From assembly GCF_009846865.1 (NCBI RefSeq), contig NZ_WUWN01000024.1, forward strand, positions 1-49,828: 49,828 bases of DNA. The letters are read 5' to 3'. Positions 14,810 through 22,072 of the stretch are shown here, piece by piece. The position numbers and the translations under genes are program-made. Every line of letters starts with the position of its first letter. Positions within the stretch are counted from its first letter, which is position 1. The DNA is from Puerhibacterium puerhi. Lineage in GTDB: Bacteria > Actinomycetota > Actinomycetes > Actinomycetales > Cellulomonadaceae. The notes below the pieces were generated by a model. The model made no database searches. It saw nothing but the letters and a program-made list of their open reading frames with translations, and was not told the DNA's origin.

Positions 14810-16113
14810 CGGGCGGCGTCGTCCGCGGGCTCGGCGGCGTGGCCCGTCGGCGGCGTCTCGTCGTCGGCGTCGGCGTGCGCGATGTGCGCGAGCTGGCGCC
14901 ACACGAGCGCGAGCGTGACACCGGCGCCCACGAACGCGAACCAGAACGGGGCCGTCAGGCCCCAGTGCTCGGCGATCACGCCGCCGAGGGCCTGGCCGGC
15001 CACCAGGCCGCCGAACAGGCACATCAGGTAGACGGCGCTGACGCGACCCTGGAACCGCTGGGGCACCGCGCGCTGGCGCACGGTGTTCGACACGGTGCCC
15101 CACACGAACGCGTACGCGCCGAACTCGGCCATGATCACGATCGCCAGCCAGCCCGTGGTGGTCAGCGCCAGGGCGAGGTGGGTCACGACCTCCAGCAGCA
15201 GGCAGACCCGCATCACGGTGGCCAGGGAGAAGCGGCGCTCGATCCGCCCGTACAGCGCGGTGCCGACGATGCCGCCGACGGCCGACGCCGTCGTCAGCAG
15301 GCCGTAGCCCACCTCGCTCATGCCGAGGTGGTCGCGCGACCACAGCACGAGCACCGACCAGGCGGCCGCCCACGTCACGTTGAACACGAGGATGACCAGC
15401 GCGAGCGTGCGCACGGGCGCGTGGCCCGCGATCCACCGCAGGCCCTCGGCGACGTCCCGGCGCACGTGGGTGTGCTCGGCGGGCGCTCTGCGCGCCAGGC
15501 CCGGGGCGCCGTCGGGCGCCGGCGACGCCGCGATCCGCGCGACCAGCACCACGGCCAGCGCGATGCACACCAGCTGGGCGACGAACGGCCAGGCGGCGCC
15601 GGCGGCGAACAGGAACGCGCCGAGCGGCGGGCCGACCAGCTGGTTGACCGTCAGCTGGCCGGCCTGGACGCGGTGGTTGCCGACGCCGAGGTCCTGCTTG
15701 CGCACGAGCGCGGGCAGCAGCGTGGAGGTGGTGGTGTCGGCGAAGACCTCCGCGACACCGTGCAGCAGCATCGCGACGAGCACGACCGTGACGTCGACGT
15801 GGCCGGTGACGATGGTGACGGCGAGCGCGGCCACGACGGCGGCGCGCGCGGTGTTGGCGGCCATGACGACGCGGCGGCGGTCCAGACGGTCGGCGAGCGC
15901 GCCGGCCCACAGGCCGAACACCAGCCACGGCAGGCGCTGCAGCAGCGCCGCGAGCGCCACGAGGAACGCCGAGTCGGTCTGGGAGGCCACCAGCAGCGGC
16001 CCCGCCGCGAGCGCGATGCCGTCGCCGAGGTTGCTGACCCAGGAGGACGCGAGCAGCCAGCGGAACGGCCGCCCCAGGCGGGCCGGGACGAGGACCTCCG
16101 CCAGTGCGCTCAC
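14806..16113 (-). CDS. MFS transporter (EntS/MFS_3-like exporter)
   Basis: A roughly 435-residue, twelve-helix major facilitator of the MFS_3/EntS type. The loop 2-3 motif is GALADRLDRRRVVM, the N-terminal helix has FRWLLASSWVSNLGDGIALAAGPLL, and the second half contains YGRIERRF and RFQGRVSAVYLMCLFGG. Such proteins export drugs, siderophores or macrolide-like compounds; the cargo is unknown here. The start is placed at GTG 16113 because a -10 (TAGGCT, 16123-16128) would place the transcription start at about 16116, excluding the GTG at 16119. The C-terminal tail is acidic and about 30 residues long. Confidence 0.87.
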   Translation of the reverse strand: MSALAEVLVPARLGRPFRWLLASSWVSNLGDGIALAAGPLLVASQTDSAFLVALAALLQRLPWLVFGLWAGALADRLDRRRVVMAANTARAAVVAALAVTIVTGHVDVTVVLVAMLLHGVAEVFADTTTSTLLPALVRKQDLGVGNHRVQAGQLTVNQLVGPPLGAFLFAAGAAWPFVAQLVCIALAVVLVARIAASPAPDGAPGLARRAPAEHTHVRRDVAEGLRWIAGHAPVRTLALVILVFNVTWAAAWSVLVLWSRDHLGMSEVGYGLLTTASAVGGIVGTALYGRIERRFSLATVMRVCLLLEVVTHLALALTTTGWLAIVIMAEFGAYAFVWGTVSNTVRQRAVPQRFQGRVSAVYLMCLFGGLVAGQALGGVIAEHWGLTAPFWFAFVGAGVTLALVWRQLAHIAHADADDETPPTGHAAEPADDAAR

Positions 16114-16147
16114 GAGCACGAGAGCCTACGGCGGAGCGGGCGCGGGA

Positions 16148-17146
16148 TCACGCGGTTTCGGTCAGCGGCAGGCGCTCGTGCAGCAGCGCGCGGTCCTCGG
16201 CGGCGACGTCGGAGTCGGGCGAGGGCAGGCCGAACAGGTGCGCGACGGCGCCGGCCCGCGCGGCGAACGGGTCGCGCTCCAGGTCACGCAGGTACTCCTC
16301 GGTGAAGGCCCCGCTGCGCGCGACGCCGTAGGCCTCCTCCTGCAGCTGGTCGACCCGGTCGAGCGCGGCAGGCCCGGCGTGCGGGGCGGCGCGGAACGTC
16401 GGCAGCACGGTGGCGGTGACCTGGGCGACCGGGTAGGCCGGCGCGGACAGGTCCGGGGCGGTGCGCCGGCGCACGTCCGCCTCGGTCAGGTACCGCAGCG
16501 TCGCGCCGCCGCCCGGCCGGTCGGGGTCGGTGCGCGAGTCGCCCAGGGTGGTGTGGAAGACCTGCAGCAGCCCGTCGGCGGGCAGCGGGCGGCGGCGCAG
16601 CACCCCGGCGAGCTCCTCGTGGTGCCGGGCCCCCGACGCGAGGTTGCCGAGGTCGACCTGCAGGAGGAGCACGGCGTCCTCGGGCACCGCCCGGGCGCCC
16701 GGGGTGCGCGTGGGCGCGCCGCCGATGCGGGACAGGTCGCGCAGGTCCTCGTCCTCGGGCCGGACCTCCTCGGCCTCGTACGGGTCGGCCTCGTGGTCCG
16801 CCTCGGCGAGGTAGACCGCCGGCTCGATCTCCAGCTCGTCGGCGACGTCCCTCACCCGCGGGTCGGCGCGCAGCGCCGCGACGTCGCCGCCGTGCTCGAG
16901 GACCGCCCCGGTGAGCACCTCGTGCAGCGCGACGAGCTCGGCCGGGTCGGTGGCGCGTGCGACGCGCTCGCGCAGGGCGGCCAGGAGGTCCGGGTCGGCG
17001 TGCACCGTGGCCAGCGCCGCGGTCGACTCGTCCGCCAGGGCGTTCCACCGCACCGCCGGCACCTCGTGGATGCGGGGCGCCAGCTCGACGATCCGGTCCC
17101 GGAGCGCGAGGTACCGCTGCCAGGCGGGATGGGTCAGGTGGCGCAC
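16148..17146 (-). CDS. DUF1963-like protein
   Basis: A 332-residue protein whose C-terminal half matches DUF1963 (YwqG-like): AVLLLQVDLGNLAS, ADGLLQVFH and later beta-strands with DLSAPAYPVAQVTATVLP. The first 110 residues are helical with many acidic residues. Function unknown for the family. It starts with GTG 17146, four bases after the stop of the upstream membrane-protein gene, so the two are probably translated together. Confidence 0.7.
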   Translation of the reverse strand: MRHLTHPAWQRYLALRDRIVELAPRIHEVPAVRWNALADESTAALATVHADPDLLAALRERVARATDPAELVALHEVLTGAVLEHGGDVAALRADPRVRDVADELEIEPAVYLAEADHEADPYEAEEVRPEDEDLRDLSRIGGAPTRTPGARAVPEDAVLLLQVDLGNLASGARHHEELAGVLRRRPLPADGLLQVFHTTLGDSRTDPDRPGGGATLRYLTEADVRRRTAPDLSAPAYPVAQVTATVLPTFRAAPHAGPAALDRVDQLQEEAYGVARSGAFTEEYLRDLERDPFAARAGAVAHLFGLPSPDSDVAAEDRALLHERLPLTETA

Positions 17147-17150
17147 GGGG

Positions 17151-17837
17151 TCACCGTCCGGTCCGGCGCGGGGTGCGACCGCCCGCGCGGCGCCGCTCGG
17201 CCTGCGCGACGAGCCGCGCCATGTGCGCCTCGTCGTCCACGTGCCGGCGGTGGCGCGGGTCCTTCGGGTGGCGGGACAGCACCTCGCCGTACAGCCGGTC
17301 CAGCTCCTCGGCGCGCTCCTGCCCGCCCGCGTCGGCGGCGAGCTCCAGGGAGGCGGCGTAGGCGAGGACGTGCGCGCGCTCCTCCAGCTGCGGCTCCAGC
17401 TCCACGACGGTGGCGGCCACGTGGACCGCGTGCGGCGACGCCGGCGCCACGGTGCGCGACTCCCGGTCCAGCAGCGCGCCCAGCCGGCCGCGCCGGGCCC
17501 GGGCGGCGGAGCCGCGCACGACCCCGCGGACCACGGCCGCGAGGACGCCGCCGCCGACCAGCCCCACCACCAGCGAGCCGAACGGCCTGCCGGTCAGCAG
17601 GAGCAGCACCAGGACGCCCACCGCCATCCCGACCGGGTACCACCACCGCCCGGCGCGCTCGATCGCCCGGAGCACCGCCGGGCGGCTGCGCTCGGCGTCC
17701 GCCATCCCCGCGCCGATGCGCTCGACGGCGGCTCGCGCCTGCTCGTGCGTCGCGTCCGGGCTGCGGACGAACGCGAAGCCCTCCTGGTGCCCCTCCAGCA
17801 CCCACGGGAGGCGGACGCGGCCGCTGTCCGCGGTCAT
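17151..17837 (-). CDS. Hypothetical membrane protein with two central TM helices
   Basis: A 228-residue protein with a soluble N-terminus, a pair of hydrophobic helices at about residues 67-105 (YPVGMAVGVLVLLLLTG and LVVGLVGGGVLAAVV), and a soluble C-terminal domain with HAVHVAATVVELEPQLEERAHVLAYAASLELAA and an Arg-rich tail. I do not recognise a family. ATG 17837 is three bases downstream of the DinB-like stop and its own stop is four bases before the DUF1963 gene, so it is the middle gene of a three-gene operon. Confidence 0.7.
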   Translation of the reverse strand: MTADSGRVRLPWVLEGHQEGFAFVRSPDATHEQARAAVERIGAGMADAERSRPAVLRAIERAGRWWYPVGMAVGVLVLLLLTGRPFGSLVVGLVGGGVLAAVVRGVVRGSAARARRGRLGALLDRESRTVAPASPHAVHVAATVVELEPQLEERAHVLAYAASLELAADAGGQERAEELDRLYGEVLSRHPKDPRHRRHVDDEAHMARLVAQAERRRAGGRTPRRTGR

Positions 17838-17840
17838 CCG

Positions 17841-18362
17841 CTACTCCCCGGTCGCGCCGTCGATCAGCTCGCGCGCGACGTCGAGGTGCCCCGCGTGCCG
17901 GGCGTACTCCTGCAGCACGTGGAACCCGATCCACGCGAGCGTCGGCGTCGGCTCGGCGGTGAACCGCCCGCCGACGCGCCCGCGCGCGTCGAGCGGCGTC
18001 GACGTCAGGATGGCGCGGGTGCGCTCGCCGCCCGCGCGCAGCCGCCCGAGCAGGTCGTCCAGCCGGACGTCGTCGGGCACGTGCCAGCGGCCGCCGTCGA
18101 CGCCGTCGGCGTGGTCGCCCCACGGGTCGGGCACCGGCTCGGCGAGGAAGCCCCAGACGAACCACCGCCGCTCCATGTGCACCAGGTGGGCGAGCATCTC
18201 CAGCGGCGTCCAGCCGGACGGCAGCGCGGTGCGCCGCAGCCGGTCGTCGGTCAGGCCGCGGAGCTTCCGCTCGACGACGCCGCGGTAGTAGTCCAGGTAG
18301 GCGACGAGCTGCACGCCCGGGTCGGCGGAGTCGACCTGGGGCTCGACGTCGGAGACTGCCAT
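17841..18362 (-). CDS. DinB/DUF664-family protein
   Basis: A 173-residue four-helix-bundle protein of the DinB superfamily, DUF664 type. The three metal-ligand histidines can be placed: WTPLEMLAHLVHMERRWF (about residues 52-69) and HVLQEYARHAGHLDVARELIDG near the C-terminus. In actinobacteria members of this superfamily include mycothiol-dependent enzymes, so thiol-transferase or isomerase chemistry is possible but unproven. ATG 18362 has TAGGGT six bases upstream (leaderless type). First gene of a tightly spaced operon with the membrane and DUF1963 genes. Confidence 0.8.
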   Translation of the reverse strand: MAVSDVEPQVDSADPGVQLVAYLDYYRGVVERKLRGLTDDRLRRTALPSGWTPLEMLAHLVHMERRWFVWGFLAEPVPDPWGDHADGVDGGRWHVPDDVRLDDLLGRLRAGGERTRAILTSTPLDARGRVGGRFTAEPTPTLAWIGFHVLQEYARHAGHLDVARELIDGATGE

Positions 18363-18368
18363 GGCGCG

Positions 18369-18374
18369 ACCCTA
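18369..18374 (-). promoter_or_regulatory. Leaderless -10 (TAGGGT) for DinB-like gene
   Basis: TAGGGT on the minus strand, six bases before ATG 18362. Confidence 0.5.
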
Positions 18375-18406
18375 GCGCCGGCCTCCCGGCGGACGGCGCC
18401 GCCCCC

Positions 18407-18430
18407 GCCGTCATACCGCGGGATGACGGC
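18407..18430. promoter_or_regulatory. Palindromic operator GCCGTCAT-N8-ATGACGGC
   Basis: Perfect eight-bp arms at 18407-18414 and 18423-18430, lying between the divergent DinB-like and ABC-transporter genes. The GTCAT/ATGAC arms look like a site for a dimeric response regulator or a repressor. Placed to affect either gene. Confidence 0.6.
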
Positions 18431-18495
18431 GCCGCCCGCGGGAATCCGCTCCGGGGGCGACGCGCCGCCCGGGCCCCGGCTGGGAGGTTGGGGGC

Positions 18496-19287
18496 ATGAC
18501 ACCGATCCTGAGCGCCCGGGGCCTGACCATGCAGTACCCCGGCAGCCCCGCGCCCGCCCTCGACCACGTCAGCCTGGACATCGTGCCGGGCGAGTCGGTG
18601 GCGATCATGGGCGCCTCCGGCTCGGGCAAGACGACGCTCCTGCACTGCCTCGCCGGCATCCTGCGTCCCACGTCGGGCGCGGTGACGTTCGCCGCGGCGG
18701 GCGGGCCGGTGCAGGTGGAGCAGCTCGACGACGGCGGGCGCGCCCGGCTGCGCCGCGAGGAGCTCGGCTTCGTGTTCCAGCAGGGGCTGCTGCTGAACGA
18801 GCTGACCGCGCTGGAGAACGTCGCCGTCGCGCGGATGCTCGGCGGCGTCGCGCGCCGGCAGGCCGAGGCCGAGGCCGCCCAGTGGCTCGCCCACCTGGGC
18901 CTGGCCGGCATGGAGCACCGGCGCCTCGGCGAGCTGTCCGGCGGGCAGGCGCAGCGCGTCGCGATCGCCCGCGCCCAGGTCACCGGTGCCCGGCTGCTGT
19001 TCGCCGACGAGCCCACCGGCGCGCTGGACTCCACGACGTCGGCGGAGGTCCTCGGCCTGCTGCTGGGCGCCGTCCAGCAGGGCCGCACCCTGGTGGTGGT
19101 GACCCACGACCCCGAGGTGGCGCGCCGCTGCGCCCGCACCGTGGTGCTGCGCGACGGGCGCGTCGTGGCCGACTCCGGGCGCCCGGGCCCGCGCGACGTC
19201 GCACCGCGGCCGACGACGGCGCCCGCCGCCCCGGCGGACGCGCGGGCCGCCGCGATCGCCCAGCACCCCGCCGGGGGCGCCCGATGA
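18496..19287 (+). CDS. ABC transporter ATP-binding protein (MacB/LolD type)
   Basis: A 263-residue ATPase. Walker A is GASGSGKTT (about residues 39-47), the Q-loop is FVFQQG, the signature is LSGGQAQRVAIARA, Walker B is LLFADEPTGALD, and the switch His is in VVVTHD. The TGALDS after Walker B is typical of the MacB/LolD/BceA subgroup that pairs with FtsX-type permeases, often for peptide-antibiotic resistance or lipoprotein handling. A Pro/Ala-rich tail of about 40 residues follows. SD GGGAGG lies eight bases upstream of ATG 18496. The stop overlaps the permease start as ATGA. Confidence 0.92.
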   Translation: MTPILSARGLTMQYPGSPAPALDHVSLDIVPGESVAIMGASGSGKTTLLHCLAGILRPTSGAVTFAAAGGPVQVEQLDDGGRARLRREELGFVFQQGLLLNELTALENVAVARMLGGVARRQAEAEAAQWLAHLGLAGMEHRRLGELSGGQAQRVAIARAQVTGARLLFADEPTGALDSTTSAEVLGLLLGAVQQGRTLVVVTHDPEVARRCARTVVLRDGRVVADSGRPGPRDVAPRPTTAPAAPADARAAAIAQHPAGGAR

Positions 19288-20639
19288 GCGCCGCCGCCAC
19301 CGCGGTCCGGCTGGCCGGGCTGTTCGCGCGGCGCCGCGGCGACGACCGGCTCGCCGCGGCGCTGCCGCTGGTGTCCTTCACGCTGGTCACCGCGCTGCTG
19401 CTGCTCGTGGCGGGCGGCGCGCAGGCGTTCTTCCGCTGGGACGACGACCTCGCCGTCACCTACCAGGTCCTCGCCGTCGTCGCCCTCGTGCTGCTGCTGG
19501 TGCCGCTGGCCACCGTGGGCGCCTCGGCCGCACGGCTCGCCGCGCGGCGCCGCGACGAGCGGCTCGCCTCGCTGCGCCTGCTGGGCGCCACCGCCGGCAC
19601 CGTCACGCTGCTGACCGTGCTGGAGGCCGCCGTCACGGCCCTCGCCGGCGCCGTCCTCGGCACCGCCCTGTACGCGGCGACCGCGCCGCTGGTGGGGCTG
19701 CTGCACTTCCGCGGCGCGGCGCTCGGCGCGCAGGTCTGGCTGCCGTGGGCGTGGGTGCCGGCGGCGGTGGGCGCCGTCGCGCTGCTCGGCGCGCTGAGCG
19801 CCGTGGCGGGCCTGCGCTCCGTGGTCGTCACGCCGCTGGGCGTGCGCACGCGGCAGAAGGCCGGCGGCGCCCACTGGGCGCGCGCGGCGGTCGCCCTCGG
19901 CGTCGTCGTGGTGGGCGCGGTGGCCATGGGGCAGCTCGGCCTGTTCGCCGAGGCGGGCGGCATCGTGGCGATGATCGTCGTGATGGCCGTGGTGTTCGGC
20001 GGCGCGCTGCTCGCCCTCGACACCGTGGGGCCGTGGTTCGTGCGGGTGCGCGCCCGCCGCGCCCACCGCAGGGCCGGCAGCGTGGCGCGCCTGCTGGCCG
20101 CGCGGATGGTCCTGGAGGACCCCAAGGCGGCGTGGCGCCAGGTCAGCGGCGTGGCGATGACCAGCTTCGTCGGCGTCTTCGGCGCGGCGGGCCTGGCGAT
20201 CTCCAGCCTCGGCGACCCCGGCACGCTCGACGGCGACGAGCGCTGGCTGCTGCAGGACGTCTCCACCGGCGTGCTCGTCACCGTCGCCGCGTCGTTCCTC
20301 ATGGTCGCCTGCTCCGTGGGCATCAACCAGGCCGCCGCCACGCTCGACCGGGCGCCGGTGCACGTGTCGCTCGACCGCCTGGGCGTGCCCCGCGCGGTGA
20401 TGGCCGAGGCGTCGCGTCGCTCGGTGATGTCCCCGCTGTGGGTGGTGGCCGGCGGCTCGGCCGCGTGCGCCGTCGTGCTGCTGCTGCCGGTGCTGGGCTA
20501 CGCCGTCTTCGCGCAGCCGACGGCGGTCCTGACCGCGGCGGCGGTGTTCGCCGCCGGGTTCCTCGTGGTCCGCGGCGCCGCCGCGGTCGCGGCGGGGCTC
20601 GTGCCCGGGATCCTGGCCCGGCCCGAGCGGGCGCTGTGA
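19284..20639 (+). CDS. FtsX-type ABC transporter permease
   Basis: A 451-residue permease with about nine or ten membrane helices. The N-terminal part has RRRGDDRLAAALPLVSFTLVTALLLL, then a classic FtsX-like stretch ARRRDERLASLRLLGATAGTVTLLTVLEAA (about residues 85-115). A second similar block follows, VSLDRLGVPRAVMAEASRRSV (about 356-376). It partners with the overlapping ATPase. Substrate unknown: toxic peptide, signalling peptide or lipid are the usual options. The hairpin at 20701-20733 probably terminates this operon. Confidence 0.88.
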   Translation: MSAAATAVRLAGLFARRRGDDRLAAALPLVSFTLVTALLLLVAGGAQAFFRWDDDLAVTYQVLAVVALVLLLVPLATVGASAARLAARRRDERLASLRLLGATAGTVTLLTVLEAAVTALAGAVLGTALYAATAPLVGLLHFRGAALGAQVWLPWAWVPAAVGAVALLGALSAVAGLRSVVVTPLGVRTRQKAGGAHWARAAVALGVVVVGAVAMGQLGLFAEAGGIVAMIVVMAVVFGGALLALDTVGPWFVRVRARRAHRRAGSVARLLAARMVLEDPKAAWRQVSGVAMTSFVGVFGAAGLAISSLGDPGTLDGDERWLLQDVSTGVLVTVAASFLMVACSVGINQAAATLDRAPVHVSLDRLGVPRAVMAEASRRSVMSPLWVVAGGSAACAVVLLLPVLGYAVFAQPTAVLTAAAVFAAGFLVVRGAAAVAAGLVPGILARPERAL

Positions 20640-20700
20640 ACGACGCCGTCCGGGACGCCGTGAGCGACGCCGGCCCGTGAGAGAATAGAACGGACCCGAG

Positions 20701-20733
20701 ACCTCCCCGCCGACGCCGGCGGGGAGGTTTTCT
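20701..20733 (+). terminator. Strong intrinsic terminator containing the next gene's SD
   Basis: Perfect 11-bp stem ACCTCCCCGCC (20701-20711) / GGCGGGGAGGT (20718-20728), six-base loop, then TTTTCTC. The 3' arm contains GGGGAGG, the SD for ATG 20737. The same structure therefore ends the ABC operon and can hide the ribosome-binding site of the next gene. Confidence 0.85.
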
Positions 20734-20736
20734 CGT

Positions 20737-21267
20737 ATGACCACTCCTGCGCGCCCCGCGCACCCCACCGCCCCCGTCCCCGCCGTCGTGCGCCCGGCGA
20801 CCCCCGACGACCACGAGGCCCTGACCCACCTGTGGCAGCTGTTCCGCCACGATCTGTCCGCCGTCACCGGCGCGCTGCCGGACGGGCGCGGCCGCTTCCG
20901 CGACGAGCGGCTGCGCGCCGCGCTCGACGGCGCCCCGGGCTGGCGGGCGCACGTGCTGCGGCTCGGCGACGCGCCCGCGGGCTTCGCGCTGGTGCGCGGG
21001 CTCGACGGCGGCACACGGGTGCTGAGCGCGTTCTTCGTCGTCGCCGCGGCCCGGCGCCGCGGCGTCGGGCTCGCCGCCGCGAGCGCCGTGCTGGCGGCCC
21101 ACCCGGGGCCCTGGGAGGTGGCGTTCCAGGACGCCAACGCGCCGGCCGTCGCGTTCTGGCGGCGCGTGGCGACGACGGCGGCGGGCGCGGCGTGGAGCGA
21201 GGAGCGGCGGCCGGTGCCCGGGCGCCCGGACCTGCCGCCGGACGTGTGGATCCACATCCCGGCGTGA
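20737..21267 (+). CDS. GNAT-family N-acetyltransferase
   Basis: A 176-residue single-domain GNAT protein: N-terminal VVRPATPDDHEALTHLWQLFRHDLS, centre PAGFALVRGL, and the CoA-binding loop FFVVAAARRRGVGLAAASAVL (about residues 97-117). The end, FQDANAPAVAFWRRVA, is typical. The substrate cannot be told. Its only SD is in the 3' arm of the terminator hairpin directly upstream. Confidence 0.85.
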   Translation: MTTPARPAHPTAPVPAVVRPATPDDHEALTHLWQLFRHDLSAVTGALPDGRGRFRDERLRAALDGAPGWRAHVLRLGDAPAGFALVRGLDGGTRVLSAFFVVAAARRRGVGLAAASAVLAAHPGPWEVAFQDANAPAVAFWRRVATTAAGAAWSEERRPVPGRPDLPPDVWIHIPA

Positions 21268-21307
21268 CCGGACGGCGCCGCGCCGGCGCACCGTCGGCGC
21301 GGCGCCG

Positions 21308-21313
21308 TAGCCT
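21308..21313 (+). promoter_or_regulatory. Leaderless -10 (TAGCCT) for acetyltransferase gene
   Basis: TAGCCT, six bases (gcccgc), then ATG 21320. Confidence 0.5.
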
Positions 21314-21319
21314 GCCCGC

Positions 21320-21925
21320 ATGGGGACAGGGACGTCGACCACTGCCGCCTCCGCCGTCGGGCACGCCGAGGTGCTGCCCGCGCTCGGGCGGTTCGACGAC
21401 TTCGCCGAGGTGGTGGGGGTCAAGAAGCCCGGGGGCCGGGGGTGCTGGTGCATGGCGTACCGCGACTCGCGCGTGCCCGTCGAGGAGCGCCCCGACTACA
21501 TGCGCGACCAGTGCGCCACCGCGCCGGGCCCCGGCGTGCTCGCCTACCTCGACGGGGTGCCGGTGGGCTGGTGCTCGGTCGCGCCGCGCAGCACCTACCG
21601 CCGGCTGATGCACTCCCGGACGATCCCCTTCGTCGACGAGCGCGACGCCTGGTCGGCGGTGTGCTTCGTGGTCCGCGGCGGCTACCGCAGGCGGGGACTC
21701 ATGCACGTGCTGCTCGAGGGCGCCGTCGCGCACGCCGCCGCCCACGGCGCGGCGGTGGTCGAGGGCTACCCGGTCGAGGTGGACGAGGACGGGCGGGTCG
21801 ACGTCGTCTCCGGGTACGTGGGCACCACCCGGCTGTTCGAGGCGCACGGCTTCGTCCGCGCCGCCCCCACGACCGGCCACAGCGGCGGACGCCGCCGCTG
21901 GGTGATGCGCCGCGAGCTCGGCTGA
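21320..21925 (+). CDS. GNAT-family N-acetyltransferase
   Basis: A 201-residue acetyltransferase. The N-terminal part FDDFAEVVGVKKPGGRGCWCMAYRDSR resembles a GNAT subgroup with a WCM-type motif. The CoA region is VCFVVRGGYRRRGLMHVLLEGAVAHAAAHGA (about residues 114-145), followed by VEGYPVEVDEDGRVD and VGTTRLFEAHGFV. It is unusually Cys-rich near residues 35-40. No SD is visible; a -10 six bases upstream suggests a leaderless mRNA. Function not known. Confidence 0.82.
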   Translation: MGTGTSTTAASAVGHAEVLPALGRFDDFAEVVGVKKPGGRGCWCMAYRDSRVPVEERPDYMRDQCATAPGPGVLAYLDGVPVGWCSVAPRSTYRRLMHSRTIPFVDERDAWSAVCFVVRGGYRRRGLMHVLLEGAVAHAAAHGAAVVEGYPVEVDEDGRVDVVSGYVGTTRLFEAHGFVRAAPTTGHSGGRRRWVMRRELG

Positions 21926-21958
21926 GCCGCCGTCCGCGCGCCCGGGTTCAGCAGACCC

Positions 21959-22006
21959 GCACAGTGCGCTGTGCACAGCAGGCGCGCAAAAACTGGGCAG
22001 ACTGCC
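21959..22006. promoter_or_regulatory. Palindromes upstream of the permease/DUF917 operon (candidate PucR-family sites)
   Basis: GCACAGTGCGCTGTGC (21959-21974) and GCTGTGCACAGC (21968-21979) overlap, giving three CACAG/CTGTG half-sites, and GGCAG-A-CTGCC (21996-22006) lies just before the -35. The location upstream of the -35 suits an activator. Confidence 0.5.
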
Positions 22007-22008
22007 TC

Positions 22009-22037
22009 TTGAGTGACCCCGGGCACGTTCCTACCGT
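22009..22037 (+). promoter_or_regulatory. Sigma70-like promoter TTGAGT-N17-TACCGT
   Basis: -35 TTGAGT (22009-22014), 17-base spacer, -10 TACCGT (22032-22037). The start would be near 22044, leaving a leader of about 30 bases with SD GGAAGGA before ATG 22073. Confidence 0.6.
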
Positions 22038-22072
22038 TGCCGCGTCCTGGCACGGGAACGGAAGGAACCCCC

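Noticed and set aside
16114-16119. GTG 16119 as start of the MFS gene
   Set aside because: Only three bases downstream of the -10 TAGGCT, so it would lie upstream of the transcription start; GTG 16113 fits better.
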